Virus record (IMG/VR): IMGVR_UViG_3300027758_000008
Location: 1-64,000 of that record
Source: a virus
DNA: 64,000 bases
Reading direction: 5' to 3' (one strand)
The notes under the pieces: model-generated
Told to the model about the DNA's origin: nothing
Seen by the model: the letters and a program-made list of their open reading frames with translations, nothing else
The model's database searches: none
Translations under genes and position numbers: made by a program
Shown: positions 1 through 6,647 of the stretch, one piece after another
Layout: the number at the start of each line of letters is the position of its first letter
How positions within the stretch are numbered: the first letter of the stretch is position 1

Positions 1-106
1 GTTCAAACGAACGGCTGGCTGATTCATTTGCCTGCTTGACTCTTTGAGCGGCTGATACGGCACCGGTATCGTCAACCTTTACATCAAAAGCGATATCGTT
101 AGCCAT
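1..106 (-). CDS. Tape measure protein, N-terminal fragment (cut by window)
   Basis: This is the first 35 codons of a tape measure protein that continues beyond the left edge. The start ATG at 106 overlaps the end of the GT frameshift reading frame, as in lambda. The residues match the start of the full tape measure protein at 37906-40029. The fragment shows that at least one more tail module lies to the left of the window. Confidence 0.85.
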   Translation of the reverse strand, partial: MANDIAFDVKVDDTGAVSAAQRVKQANESASRSFE

Positions 107-649
107 TATCTAAACCCTTTTCAAACTCTTCTAACTTTTTAGCCATTCTGCCAAGCTGTTTTTTCTCGAACATGCCAGCCATTTCTGGCGGCCTGTTCAT
201 GGCAATGTAAGTAAAAATATCTTTAGGCGAACACTGCCAGTACTCGTTAGGCTTCATACCATAGGCGACGCACTCACGCAGCAGATTAGGCCATAAGTCA
301 CTGAGGTCTACTGCGCTTGTGTCTTTCCCTCGTCTGACTGCTCACCTTCCCACGTTGGACAAAGGGCTGTCAGAATGTCGCTAAATGCACTTGTCACCTT
401 GGCTGTATTATCCAAGCTGTTGAGCGTATCCCAAATATCCATGGGGTCGACATCAACGCCGCCTTTAGCCAAGATAAGACTAACCAGCTTAGAGCCTTTG
501 GCGTAGTCAGGAATCTCACCTTTAAAGATATCGCGAGCCAATAAAAAAGGGCTACCCATTTCGTCGGTGATGTCCTGCGCTAAATCAATAGTCACAGGAA
601 CCTCGACTTTATTCTCACCCCAAGTCAGCTTGATTTTGCGATAGCTCAT
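99..649 (-). CDS. Tail assembly chaperone, -1 frameshift fusion (GT-like)
   Basis: Slippage by -1 at GGGAAAG joins the 113-residue G-like protein to a 74-codon extension, giving about 183 residues that end at a TAA (99-101) inside codons 2-3 of the tape measure gene. The extension contains LWPNLLRECVAYGMKP and a charged helical C-terminus. In lambda the T domain contacts the tail tube subunit and G coats the tape measure. The same frame structure is intact in unit B, which supports selection for it. The frameshift rate is unknown. Confidence 0.78.
308..649 (-). CDS. Tail assembly chaperone, short form (G-like)
   Basis: This 113-residue protein lies between the tail tube gene and the tape measure gene, where lambda-type phages encode gpG. 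It would coat the tape measure protein during tail tube polymerisation in the cytoplasm. Its last codons contain a GGGAAAG slippery heptamer (323-329), and an open -1 frame runs on to the tape-measure start. The unit B protein differs by only two or three residues (LVSLILAKG against LISLILSRG). Family assignment rests on position and the frameshift signal rather than on a motif. Confidence 0.8.
   Translation of the reverse strand: MSYRKIKLTWGENKVEVPVTIDLAQDITDEMGSPFLLARDIFKGEIPDYAKGSKLVSLILAKGGVDVDPMDIWDTLNSLDNTAKVTSAFSDILTALCPTWEGEQSDEGKTQAQ
323..329 (-). other. Programmed -1 frameshift site
   Basis: The minus-strand heptamer GGGAAAG is in the correct phase (G GGA AAG) and is the same heptamer used by lambda G/GT. 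It lies about ten bases before the zero-frame stop, and the -1 frame is open to the tape-measure start. Confidence 0.85.
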
Positions 650-650
650 A

Positions 651-1067
651 TTAAGCCACCGGGTCGGTAAATGTAGCCGCGCCAGTAGATGACATTGAAA
701 GACTGAACTGCATCAATTCACCAACTGAGCCTGAATCTTCAAAGCTGTCTAAGAAGAAATCGCCGCTAATCACTGAGCCGCTTGTTCCTGCGTCGTCAGC
801 AGTACAGGTGAGCACTACAGCGTAAGCCTGTGAGCCTGTTTGCATGGCTGACTTTAGCAGTGAGTTGTTTCGTGTTACACCGCTGCCGGTGAAAGAGATA
901 GATTTCTGAGTCGGCGTTGCATGAGCGTCTGCCCATTCGCCTGAAGTGTCGCCTGAAGTGTCGCCGCGTGAATTTGAGATTGACAGCGATTGTTCCACTA
1001 AAACAACGGCAGTACCGCCAATCGTTCCGGTCCACTCGCGTTTGTGAATACCTGCACCTACTGACAT
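651..1067 (-). CDS. Major tail tube protein
   Basis: This 138-residue protein is rich in Ser, Thr and Gly, as expected of a beta-barrel tail tube subunit that polymerises around the tape measure. It lies directly upstream of the G/GT pair with one base between the reading frames, the usual siphophage order. A short internal duplication (GDTSGDTSG, residues about 35-43) is present in both units. The unit B protein appears identical in residues, with synonymous changes in the DNA. Identification comes from order, size and composition. Confidence 0.8.
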   Translation of the reverse strand: MSVGAGIHKREWTGTIGGTAVVLVEQSLSISNSRGDTSGDTSGEWADAHATPTQKSISFTGSGVTRNNSLLKSAMQTGSQAYAVVLTCTADDAGTSGSVISGDFFLDSFEDSGSVGELMQFSLSMSSTGAATFTDPVA

Positions 1068-1104
1068 GGTTTAATCCTCATGGTTGATTTATAGTCATTC
1101 TAAC

Positions 1105-1140
1105 TGGTCAAACCACTAGACGCAATATTTATGGTATTGT
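1105..1140 (+). promoter_or_regulatory. Palindrome-type promoter P1 (accessory gene)
   Basis: The palindrome TGGTCAAACCA (1105-1115) is followed 30 bases after its first base by a -10-like TATTGT (1135-1140). No TTGACA-like -35 lies 16-18 bases upstream of the -10; the palindrome occupies that place. The same layout recurs at seven other sites in the window. The only gene downstream is the plus-strand ORF at 1161. Confidence 0.7.
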
Positions 1141-1160
1141 GGGGTTTTTGGGAGGGAAAC

Positions 1161-1442
1161 ATGAGCGGAACATTTACATTGGTGTCGGAGCAATTACCGC
1201 CTGAGCATGTGCCATTAATTGGCATCTCATTGGGGCCAAAACTTCACACAGTAATATTTGATGGGTGCAGGTTTATCGACAGAGCTAGCGGTAATGAGTT
1301 TGCCCTAGGCTGCATTATTGCTTGGTATGATATGAGCAAGCACGAAAAAAGCGACTGGCCTATTGTCGCTGGAAGTTTGCACGTTTGCGTAAACGCGCTT
1401 TTCTCAGCATTGGCTAACACTCAACATTCACAGAAAACCTAA
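1161..1442 (+). CDS. Accessory (moron-like) protein, unknown
   Basis: This 93-residue protein lies on the strand opposite the tail genes, with its own promoter (1105-1140) and a GGGAGGG ribosome binding site before ATG 1161. Its 3' end overlaps the tail terminator gene by 29 bases. No motif was recognised; the middle has a short hydrophobic stretch (GCIIAWY). In unit B the promoter is present but the gene is missing. That pattern fits a moron, a gene gained or lost independently of the tail module. Function is unknown; host-directed or superinfection roles are usual for morons but are not shown here. Confidence 0.7.
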   Translation: MSGTFTLVSEQLPPEHVPLIGISLGPKLHTVIFDGCRFIDRASGNEFALGCIIAWYDMSKHEKSDWPIVAGSLHVCVNALFSALANTQHSQKT

Positions 1443-1812
1443 CCATCCAACGGCCTGAGCCTGTTCGCATGGGTCGGCCAACTGATTCGGCGGTGTTGAC
1501 TACTTTCATGGTGCCGCTATCATACGACAGGTTGTTAAATAGGTACGTTTGGCAACTTGTCGCATCATTTACCAGAGTCAGCCAATCATCGGGTAATTCT
1601 GACACGTCACTAAACAGCGTCACTTGAATCAGGTAACGGGCGGTATCTGTGTTTGACTCTCTGCCGGTAGCGTTAACCAAACAGATTGATACGCTATCAT
1701 TAGTAAACGGCAAAGCTGAATCATCCCAAAAAATAGCGTGATGATAGCCAGTAAGCACATTGTCTATTAGTGCAGTGCGGACAACTTCCGCTGGTAACGT
1801 GCTTGCGCTCAT
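1414..1812 (-). CDS. Tail terminator / tail completion protein
   Basis: This 132-residue protein lies between the HK97 gp10-like gene and the tail tube gene, where siphophages encode the protein that caps the finished tail tube. It has alternating beta strands and a hydrophobic run (YLIQVTLFSDVSELP), and the C-terminus ends in a strand. Its start overlaps the preceding stop (ATGA type), which suggests translational coupling. The unit B protein differs at a few residues near the N-terminus. Assignment is by position and size. Confidence 0.65.
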   Translation of the reverse strand: MSASTLPAEVVRTALIDNVLTGYHHAIFWDDSALPFTNDSVSICLVNATGRESNTDTARYLIQVTLFSDVSELPDDWLTLVNDATSCQTYLFNNLSYDSGTMKVVNTAESVGRPMRTGSGRWMVRFSVNVEC

Positions 1813-2219
1813 TTGCTCATTTCCTCTCTAAATACTTCGTTTAGGTTGATGCTTTGCAATCCGTGTTCAATCCAGCGTGATTTTGCGTTAGGGTTTGTTA
1901 GTGCGCCACGCTTACCGGATGCGTCAGGGCCACGCGGAGACCAGTTATCATTGTAGTACAGCCAACCGGCATACGCTGTCGTGTGGTCGCCGCCATAGCT
2001 TAATGTGACAGACCATACACCACCCTCTCGAACAGGTGTGGTCACTTCCTTAGACTGCATCAAGTCGCCCGTATCCATCGGCACAAAGTAGTCAGAAGCT
2101 GTGCCAAGTTTCCACGCAGTCATGTAGCAGGCATCTTTAGCCTTAACCTGTAGCTCTTTGGTCCACGCATCCAGCTTGTTGTTAGCGTCCGTGTATGACT
2201 TACCTGGTTTGAATGGCAT
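1809..2219 (-). CDS. HK97 gp10-like neck protein
   Basis: This 136-residue protein has the neck or minor-capsid pattern FVPMDTGDLMQS followed by YAGWLYYNDNWSPRGPDAS and a C-terminal IEHGLQSINLNEVFREEM. It is likely part of the head-tail connector. It overlaps the neighbouring genes by a few bases, as in a coupled operon. The unit B version is nearly identical. The fold is inferred from order and the MDTGDL region. Confidence 0.65.
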   Translation of the reverse strand: MPFKPGKSYTDANNKLDAWTKELQVKAKDACYMTAWKLGTASDYFVPMDTGDLMQSKEVTTPVREGGVWSVTLSYGGDHTTAYAGWLYYNDNWSPRGPDASGKRGALTNPNAKSRWIEHGLQSINLNEVFREEMSK

Positions 2220-2560
2220 TAGCCGGTCAACAACACATAATCTTTGCCGCCAACTAAAGGTGTAGCGGTTTCCACCTTAACAATCTTCTCAGCGCCTGAC
2301 ACCGGCGTTAAGTCTGCATGTTCGCCCACTGCAATCATATCGCCCTTCTGTGCACTGGCGTATTTGGTCACATAGGTTGTATTGGGCTGAAACTCTTCCT
2401 GTTCGTCATCACGGCGAATAGCGCCACCATCCTTAAACCTAGCGTCAAACGTAACAGGCGCATCCCAGCCGCCACCGTATGGGCTTGACGACGTGTCAAC
2501 AGTGGACTTGCGCCAAATGGTGACAGTCTCTTGTGGGAATTGGCCGATAATTGTGCTCAT
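2219..2560 (-). CDS. Head closure / head-tail stopper
   Basis: This 113-residue, beta-rich protein fits a head closure protein that keeps packaged DNA in the capsid and presents the docking surface for the tail. It lies between the adaptor and gp10-like genes, the usual place for this role. It overlaps both neighbours by a few bases. The unit B homologue changes only a handful of residues, such as D/N in the central FK(D/N)GGAIRRDDE stretch. Confidence 0.6.
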   Translation of the reverse strand: MSTIIGQFPQETVTIWRKSTVDTSSSPYGGGWDAPVTFDARFKDGGAIRRDDEQEEFQPNTTYVTKYASAQKGDMIAVGEHADLTPVSGAEKIVKVETATPLVGGKDYVLLTG

Positions 2561-2916
2561 CCGCGTTGCACCTGTAAAGGATACGCACCACCCTGACCAA
2601 TAGCCGTTAACACACAGACTCCCGCGTCCATACCTTGAAGCAAATCAAGATATTGATTACCGGAGCCTTTGCTTGTGTCGAATGATACCGAGTCACCGGT
2701 AAAGCTAGACTGGCTGGAAAGTTGCCCGCCTGACTGCTGCACAATCATCGCCGCAGCGCCATACATCTTAGCTAATTTAGCTTGTGCGTCACTGTAGCCG
2801 CCTGTCGTGATACATGCGTCCGCTTCGTCCACCACATCAATAATCATTTGAATTGACGCATCTGACAGGCTGTTAGGCACAAAATCCCGAACCTCTGAAA
2901 CTGTTATCGTAGCCAT
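2557..2916 (-). CDS. Head-tail adaptor protein
   Basis: This 119-residue protein starts with an alpha-helical segment (VSEVRDFVPNSLSDASIQMIIDVVDEADACI) typical of gp6-like connector adaptors that bind the portal ring. It is the first of four connector genes in a coupled series. Its ATG lies inside the last codons of a broken small ORF (2904-3002). The unit B copy is nearly identical. No catalytic residues are expected. Confidence 0.62.
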   Translation of the reverse strand: MATITVSEVRDFVPNSLSDASIQMIIDVVDEADACITTGGYSDAQAKLAKMYGAAAMIVQQSGGQLSSQSSFTGDSVSFDTSKGSGNQYLDLLQGMDAGVCVLTAIGQGGAYPLQVQRG

Positions 2917-3002
2917 TGTATTTTCACTCTACCGTTACGCACGTAGCGTACTGTTGTTATGCCCTGGTTACGCAGATATTCGCGCAACGCTTCCCCTTTA
3001 GG
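2904..3002 (-). pseudogene. 3' remnant of a small virion-region gene
   Basis: Directly after the TAA of the SGNH fibre gene the same frame stays open for about 30 codons, ending in NGRVKIQWLR and TAA within the next gene's start. Unit B has the same end (42563-42655) preceded by a different 49-codon ORF and an amber codon. This is best read as the tail of an ancestral small gene whose front was replaced by the fibre swap. A TTG start after AAAGGGGA, or stop-codon readthrough, cannot be excluded. Confidence 0.5.
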
Positions 3003-4598
3003 TTAATTCAACTTTCTGCATATCGGACTATCAAAATAGACTGTAACATCCGTAGCACCCGTATGAGTGCGCAAAACAAACTGTGGTTGAATAGTGGTTT
3101 CGCCCCCTGATAGTGTGGAGACTACCATAGATGTTAGTATTCCTGTTATTTCCTGCCCCGCTGGTATTTCATCGGTGTAGTGATCCTCGTTAACTGTCTC
3201 GAAAATGTCGTTACCAATTTTCACAGTTACATTTGACAGCCCACTGTGACCAGCCACAACTTTAAATCTGCAAAATGCCACATAAACATCGCCAGACACA
3301 CCAGTAATTGATATGTCCTGCCTCATGTTTGTAACCTGCGTTTGCGAGCCAACATTACCGGATATAGTCACCGCCTGAGACTCTGTGCCATCACCGAAAG
3401 CATTAGAAACCTTTGACACTGTTACAGTAGCCCCTGAAACGTTACTGCCAACCGTCCAACTGTCCGCAACATTACCGCTAGTAGAGCCGCCGTCTGTTCC
3501 GGATGTTCCGGTTAATTGCGGATTAACAAAAAGATTATCGGATATTAGACCTTGCTGGTCGTTGGCGTTCTTGGCCGCTTTCAGGATTGCAGCACCTTGA
3601 GCAGAGCCTAAAACAACCGCACCCCACAAACTTAAATGAGTCCCGTCTGTGGTTGTGTCGTCATCCGCTGTAAAGTTTTCACCTGACTCAACATCAATGA
3701 TTACCCCGTCAATATCCAGTCCGCGCAAAGCTGCATTGTATGAACCCCTTAACGCCTTTTGCTCATCGGTCCATGGAAATGTTGCTGAGTCTGACTTCTC
3801 AGGCACGCCGTGGATAACCACAACGACTGCGCCGTAGTAAAATAAATTTCTTACAATCTCTTTAATATTTGAAATGTATTGCTCAACAGTTTCATTGGCG
3901 CTTACATCGTTTGTCCCAGCCTGCAAAGACACAACATCAGCAATGTTTGCGCCTATGGTAGTTATTCTCGCCAATATGTCAGAGGTTGTATCGCCGCCAA
4001 CGCCCTGATTATACCCATCTAGAAACCTTAACTTAGCGCCTACAGCGAGCTGAACGCCGTAGATTCTACTGAATGCCGCCGTGCTTGTTTCGCCCTCAGT
4101 GATAGAGTCCCCGACAAACATAATTGAACTGCCTGCATCCACCGCATTTACTGAGCCTCTGGTTACAGCGTTGCTAAAACTGGTAAAGGATAGGCCGCCC
4201 GTGCTAACAACACTCGCCACACCCCCAACCAACTGCACCTCGTATGGGCCGTCGGAGGCTTGGACTTTGATAGACTCGTCAGCGTCGAATGAATAATTCT
4301 TACCAGCGAAATAGCCCGATGCAGTAACATCTGCGATAGTGTCAGCGGTAAAATACTGATAGGTTCTGTCTGCCAGCTTAACCAAGCAATCACCATCTGA
4401 GCTAACGATAGCCACAAAGCTATTATTAGGACATAGGCAGTTAATTGTCGCGTTACCAGGATTATTAAGCGTTACCGATGACAGGTCAAAATAACCAGCC
4501 TGTGACACGGTGTAGCGGTCATCGTCGGTTACGTATTTGAAATTATTGCCGGTTGTGGAGCGCGGCATTTGCTCTAGGTTTTTCAGATTAAAGGCCAT
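3003..4598 (-). CDS. SGNH-hydrolase virion fibre (shared N-terminal domain)
   Basis: This 531-residue protein has two parts. Residues 1 to about 132 form a domain also found at the N-terminus of the unit B protein at 42805-44325 and, more distantly, in 11030-12490. After it comes an SGNH/GDSL hydrolase with block I GDSITEG, block II GVGGDTT, block III GTNDV and the C-terminal DGTHLS dyad, then a beta-rich tail. Such enzymes can remove acetyl groups from surface sugars; a receptor-processing role is inferred. ATG 4598 shares bases with the upstream TAA (TAATG). In unit B the enzyme half is replaced by a beta-helix. Confidence 0.75.
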   Translation of the reverse strand: MAFNLKNLEQMPRSTTGNNFKYVTDDDRYTVSQAGYFDLSSVTLNNPGNATINCLCPNNSFVAIVSSDGDCLVKLADRTYQYFTADTIADVTASGYFAGKNYSFDADESIKVQASDGPYEVQLVGGVASVVSTGGLSFTSFSNAVTRGSVNAVDAGSSIMFVGDSITEGETSTAAFSRIYGVQLAVGAKLRFLDGYNQGVGGDTTSDILARITTIGANIADVVSLQAGTNDVSANETVEQYISNIKEIVRNLFYYGAVVVVIHGVPEKSDSATFPWTDEQKALRGSYNAALRGLDIDGVIIDVESGENFTADDDTTTDGTHLSLWGAVVLGSAQGAAILKAAKNANDQQGLISDNLFVNPQLTGTSGTDGGSTSGNVADSWTVGSNVSGATVTVSKVSNAFGDGTESQAVTISGNVGSQTQVTNMRQDISITGVSGDVYVAFCRFKVVAGHSGLSNVTVKIGNDIFETVNEDHYTDEIPAGQEITGILTSMVVSTLSGGETTIQPQFVLRTHTGATDVTVYFDSPICRKLN

Positions 4599-5221
4599 TA
4601 CTGCCGCTCCTCCCATTCGAGTTGATAAAGAAATTCACTATCTGTCGTGCCGTTGATATTCGTAAACACCAGCAAGAAAGTATTCCCAGCCGCCACGCCT
4701 GACGCATTACCGCTTGCTGTGTAGCTTGAAGCCGCCCGACTACCGCCGCCCGATGTTGGCACAAGGTAGGACGTGCCTGTGCGCTTGGGTGCAGTTGTGC
4801 TGAATGCGGTTGCAATGCGTTTCTCAATCGTCACACCGCTTGTAGGGTGCGAATCCAAACCGCTAACAGATAGGTCGTTGTTAATCGGTGAAAGTTTGGT
4901 GCTTGTTACATCTGCCCACGAGCCGCCACTGATAGCCTCACTGCCGGTGAACGGGTAAACAATGTATTTGCGCCCACCAGCCCAGCCATTAATCAGGCGC
5001 AACTGTAGTTTTAGCGGGTAAACAGTTGTAAACCGATAGATGAGAATATCAGTATCAGCAATCGCATCTGCGCCGCTACAGTCGTCAAAGAACTTGAACT
5101 GTAAGTTAGCCTCAAAGCTTGATTGCTGATTATCTACAGCAAAGCGCGCAGTGTTTTTGTTTTGCGTGGTCAGCAGAAAGTCTGCCCACGCATTGGGAAT
5201 CAATCTATTCAGAATCGCCAT
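4598..5221 (-). CDS. Virion-associated protein, unknown (207 aa)
   Basis: This protein begins MAILNRLIPNAWADFLL and is rich in Ser, Thr and Gly with predicted beta structure. The preferred ATG at 5221 overlaps the end of the small gene 5205-5375; a longer in-frame start at 5320 would run deep into that gene. It ends in TAATG with the fibre gene, so the two are probably coupled. It is strongly conserved in unit B. Its place between capsid and fibre genes suggests a fibre base or head decoration protein, which is inference. Confidence 0.6.
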   Translation of the reverse strand: MAILNRLIPNAWADFLLTTQNKNTARFAVDNQQSSFEANLQFKFFDDCSGADAIADTDILIYRFTTVYPLKLQLRLINGWAGGRKYIVYPFTGSEAISGGSWADVTSTKLSPINNDLSVSGLDSHPTSGVTIEKRIATAFSTTAPKRTGTSYLVPTSGGGSRAASSYTASGNASGVAAGNTFLLVFTNINGTTDSEFLYQLEWEERQ

Positions 5222-5375
5222 TGTTCGCCACCTTCTTACGTCTCGTGCGCTTAGGCTTTGGTGCTTCTTCTGCCTCTTTAGGATTGAATTTAGCGTCGAT
5301 GATTTTGTAACCCTGAGCACGTAACTCTTTCTTGCGTTCAGGCGTTACAGGGTGAGGCTCGTAAATGACTTTCAT
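5205..5375 (-). CDS. Small conserved phage protein (56 aa)
   Basis: This 56-residue protein begins MKVIYEPHPVTPERKKELRAQG and ends with a very basic run (KPKRTRRKKV) before GDSE. Its end overlaps the next gene by 17 bases. Unit B has a 53-residue version with a three-codon deletion in the acidic linker. The basic tail could bind nucleic acid, but no function is known to me. The divergent promoter P2 lies just upstream. Confidence 0.6.
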   Translation of the reverse strand: MKVIYEPHPVTPERKKELRAQGYKIIDAKFNPKEAEEAPKPKRTRRKKVANNGDSE

Positions 5376-5386
5376 AGCTGTCTCAC

Positions 5387-5422
5387 TGGTTAGACCACTT
5401 GTTACGTACAGTTTACTATAAT
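5387..5422 (+). promoter_or_regulatory. Palindrome-type promoter P2 (cargo cassette)
   Basis: The palindrome TGGTTAGACCA (5387-5397) lies 30 bases, start to start, before a perfect TATAAT (5417-5422), with no -35 hexamer. It drives the plus-strand cassette 5455-6604 against the late operon. The unit B counterpart at 45105-45140 keeps both elements although the genes behind it are mostly different. Confidence 0.75.
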
Positions 5423-5454
5423 GGCTAGAGTTTAGGCAAATTTGGAGATTAACA

Positions 5455-5796
5455 ATGATTGGAAAGGACGTGACTGTGACGATTGGCGACAAGGAGCTTG
5501 ATTTTAATTTAAGCTCAGAGGTTATAGAGCCTATTGAATTTGAGTCGCAAGTAGCACAAGTAGGAAAGGGCTTCTCTTTTAACGCTGAAAGCACCGTCGA
5601 ATTTTCTGGTAGCGCTGAGTTTTCTGGAGTTGTAACCTATGATGACGGCATGGTAATGAAATTAAAAGGAATGAAAAGCACCGGCCCAAATCATTATTTT
5701 TCTTACAACTTCAAATGCGGGAGCATTTCAGTTAAGCGATACATGAAAACCAAATCAAAGCAGCCGCGAACGATTGCTGTTTGGCGTGAAATTTAA
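5455..5796 (+). CDS. Accessory cassette protein 1, unknown
   Basis: This 113-residue protein is the first gene after promoter P2, with a TTTGGAGA ribosome binding site. It reads as mostly beta strands (VTVTIGDKELDFNL, STVEFSGSAEFSGVVTYDDGMVMKLKG) with a basic C-terminus. No homologue is present in unit B and no family was recognised. Its location in a bounded cassette next to the capsid gene makes it a candidate host- or competitor-directed gene. Confidence 0.6.
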   Translation: MIGKDVTVTIGDKELDFNLSSEVIEPIEFESQVAQVGKGFSFNAESTVEFSGSAEFSGVVTYDDGMVMKLKGMKSTGPNHYFSYNFKCGSISVKRYMKTKSKQPRTIAVWREI

Positions 5797-5818
5797 TTAG
5801 GCAAATTTGGAGAAGGGA

Positions 5819-6001
5819 ATGGAAAAGAAGAGAAAAATGTTCAAAAAGAAAAAAATAAACATAAAGGTCGCCGAAGCTCAATCGCGCTACTTTTTTGCAT
5901 TTGCTGTCGCTGACGCGATGTTCAAAAGCGAAGTATGTGCAGAGGCCGTTGCTCAAGGGGCGTTTTTTAGAACACTAGGCTACAAAGTGAGGGTTAAGTG
6001 A
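5819..6001 (+). CDS. Accessory cassette protein 2, basic, unknown
   Basis: This 60-residue protein starts at ATG 5819 after TTTGGAGAAGGG. Its N-terminus is very basic (MEKKRKMFKKKKINIK), followed by a helix and a C-terminus ending LGYKVRVK. The same C-terminal ending occurs in the otherwise different first gene of the unit B cassette (45173-45322), so the two share a 3' module. Its stop overlaps the next start (TGATG). Function is unknown. Confidence 0.6.
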   Translation: MEKKRKMFKKKKINIKVAEAQSRYFFAFAVADAMFKSEVCAEAVAQGAFFRTLGYKVRVK

Positions 6002-6303
6002 TGTTTACATACATAGCAGTAAACGGCGCGGTAGTCGAAAATAATTACGGTGGCGGTTATGGCGGTGAGTGGATAAGCCCAATCGGCGGGAGGGGCGGCT
6101 CGTCCAACTTCGATGATGGGCAAAATCTTAACGGGGGATCGTGGAAGGCAATAGATGTTCCGTACTGGGAAAGGCGCGTCAAGCAGATTGGTAAGGGCAA
6201 GCGGCACTATTTTGCCCTTAATGGCTGGTGGCATTACATTGAGATTGATGACGCTCTACCGCCGCTAGTTAGTTGGTACATTGGGAGGGTAAGTGATGAT
6301 TAA
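6001..6303 (+). CDS. Accessory cassette protein 3 (Gly-rich, KQIGKGKRHYF family)
   Basis: This 100-residue protein has a glycine-rich N-terminal half (GGGYGGEWISPIGGRGGSS) and a C-terminal signature VPYWE-RRVKQIGKGKRHYF, then WHYIEIDDALPPL. The unit B cassette carries a clear homologue (45838-46140) that keeps GG spacing, the basic signature and the LPPL ending but differs in most other residues. It is the only whole gene shared by the two cassettes, which suggests it is a core part of the cargo system. No known family was recognised. Confidence 0.62.
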   Translation: MFTYIAVNGAVVENNYGGGYGGEWISPIGGRGGSSNFDDGQNLNGGSWKAIDVPYWERRVKQIGKGKRHYFALNGWWHYIEIDDALPPLVSWYIGRVSDD

Positions 6304-6604
6304 ATTAAACGCTATAGCAGCCATTGAACAATTCGAGAAATTCTGCGCTAGAGGTAGAGGTCACCTTGTAACAATAAAGAGGCCTGATGGAGAAAGTATC
6401 TGCCATCGCACTAATATTTTTATTATGACATTGAGTTGCAATTACAAAGGGAAGTATTCCGATGGCTCAATTTTTGGAAGGGTTGAATTTAATGCAGACT
6501 CAGAAAAGGGTGAAATAAATAAAATATTGCACGAAACATTCTCTGACATGAATAAAAGGATGAATGAATTTGACACGCCTGAAAAGAAGGATGTGTTCAC
6601 ATAA
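6296..6604 (+). CDS. Accessory cassette protein 4, unknown
   Basis: This 102-residue protein overlaps the preceding gene by a few bases and starts at ATG 6296 (GTGATG context). It begins with a helix (MIKLNAIAAIEQFEKFCARG) followed by beta strands and an acidic-basic helical C-terminus. It has no counterpart in unit B. The bidirectional terminator at 6606-6634 follows its stop at once. Confidence 0.55.
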   Translation: MIKLNAIAAIEQFEKFCARGRGHLVTIKRPDGESICHRTNIFIMTLSCNYKGKYSDGSIFGRVEFNADSEKGEINKILHETFSDMNKRMNEFDTPEKKDVFT

Positions 6605-6605
6605 C

Positions 6606-6634
6606 AAAAAGCCCCGCATAAGCAGGGCTTCTTT
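6606..6634. terminator. Bidirectional terminator between cassette and capsid genes
   Basis: The stem GCCCCGC/GCAGGGC with an ATAA loop is flanked by an A-run on the left and TTCTTT on the right, so it can act on both strands. It separates the plus-strand cassette from the convergent capsid gene and is kept in unit B. Confidence 0.75.
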
Positions 6635-6647
6635 ATCTTAACTAACC

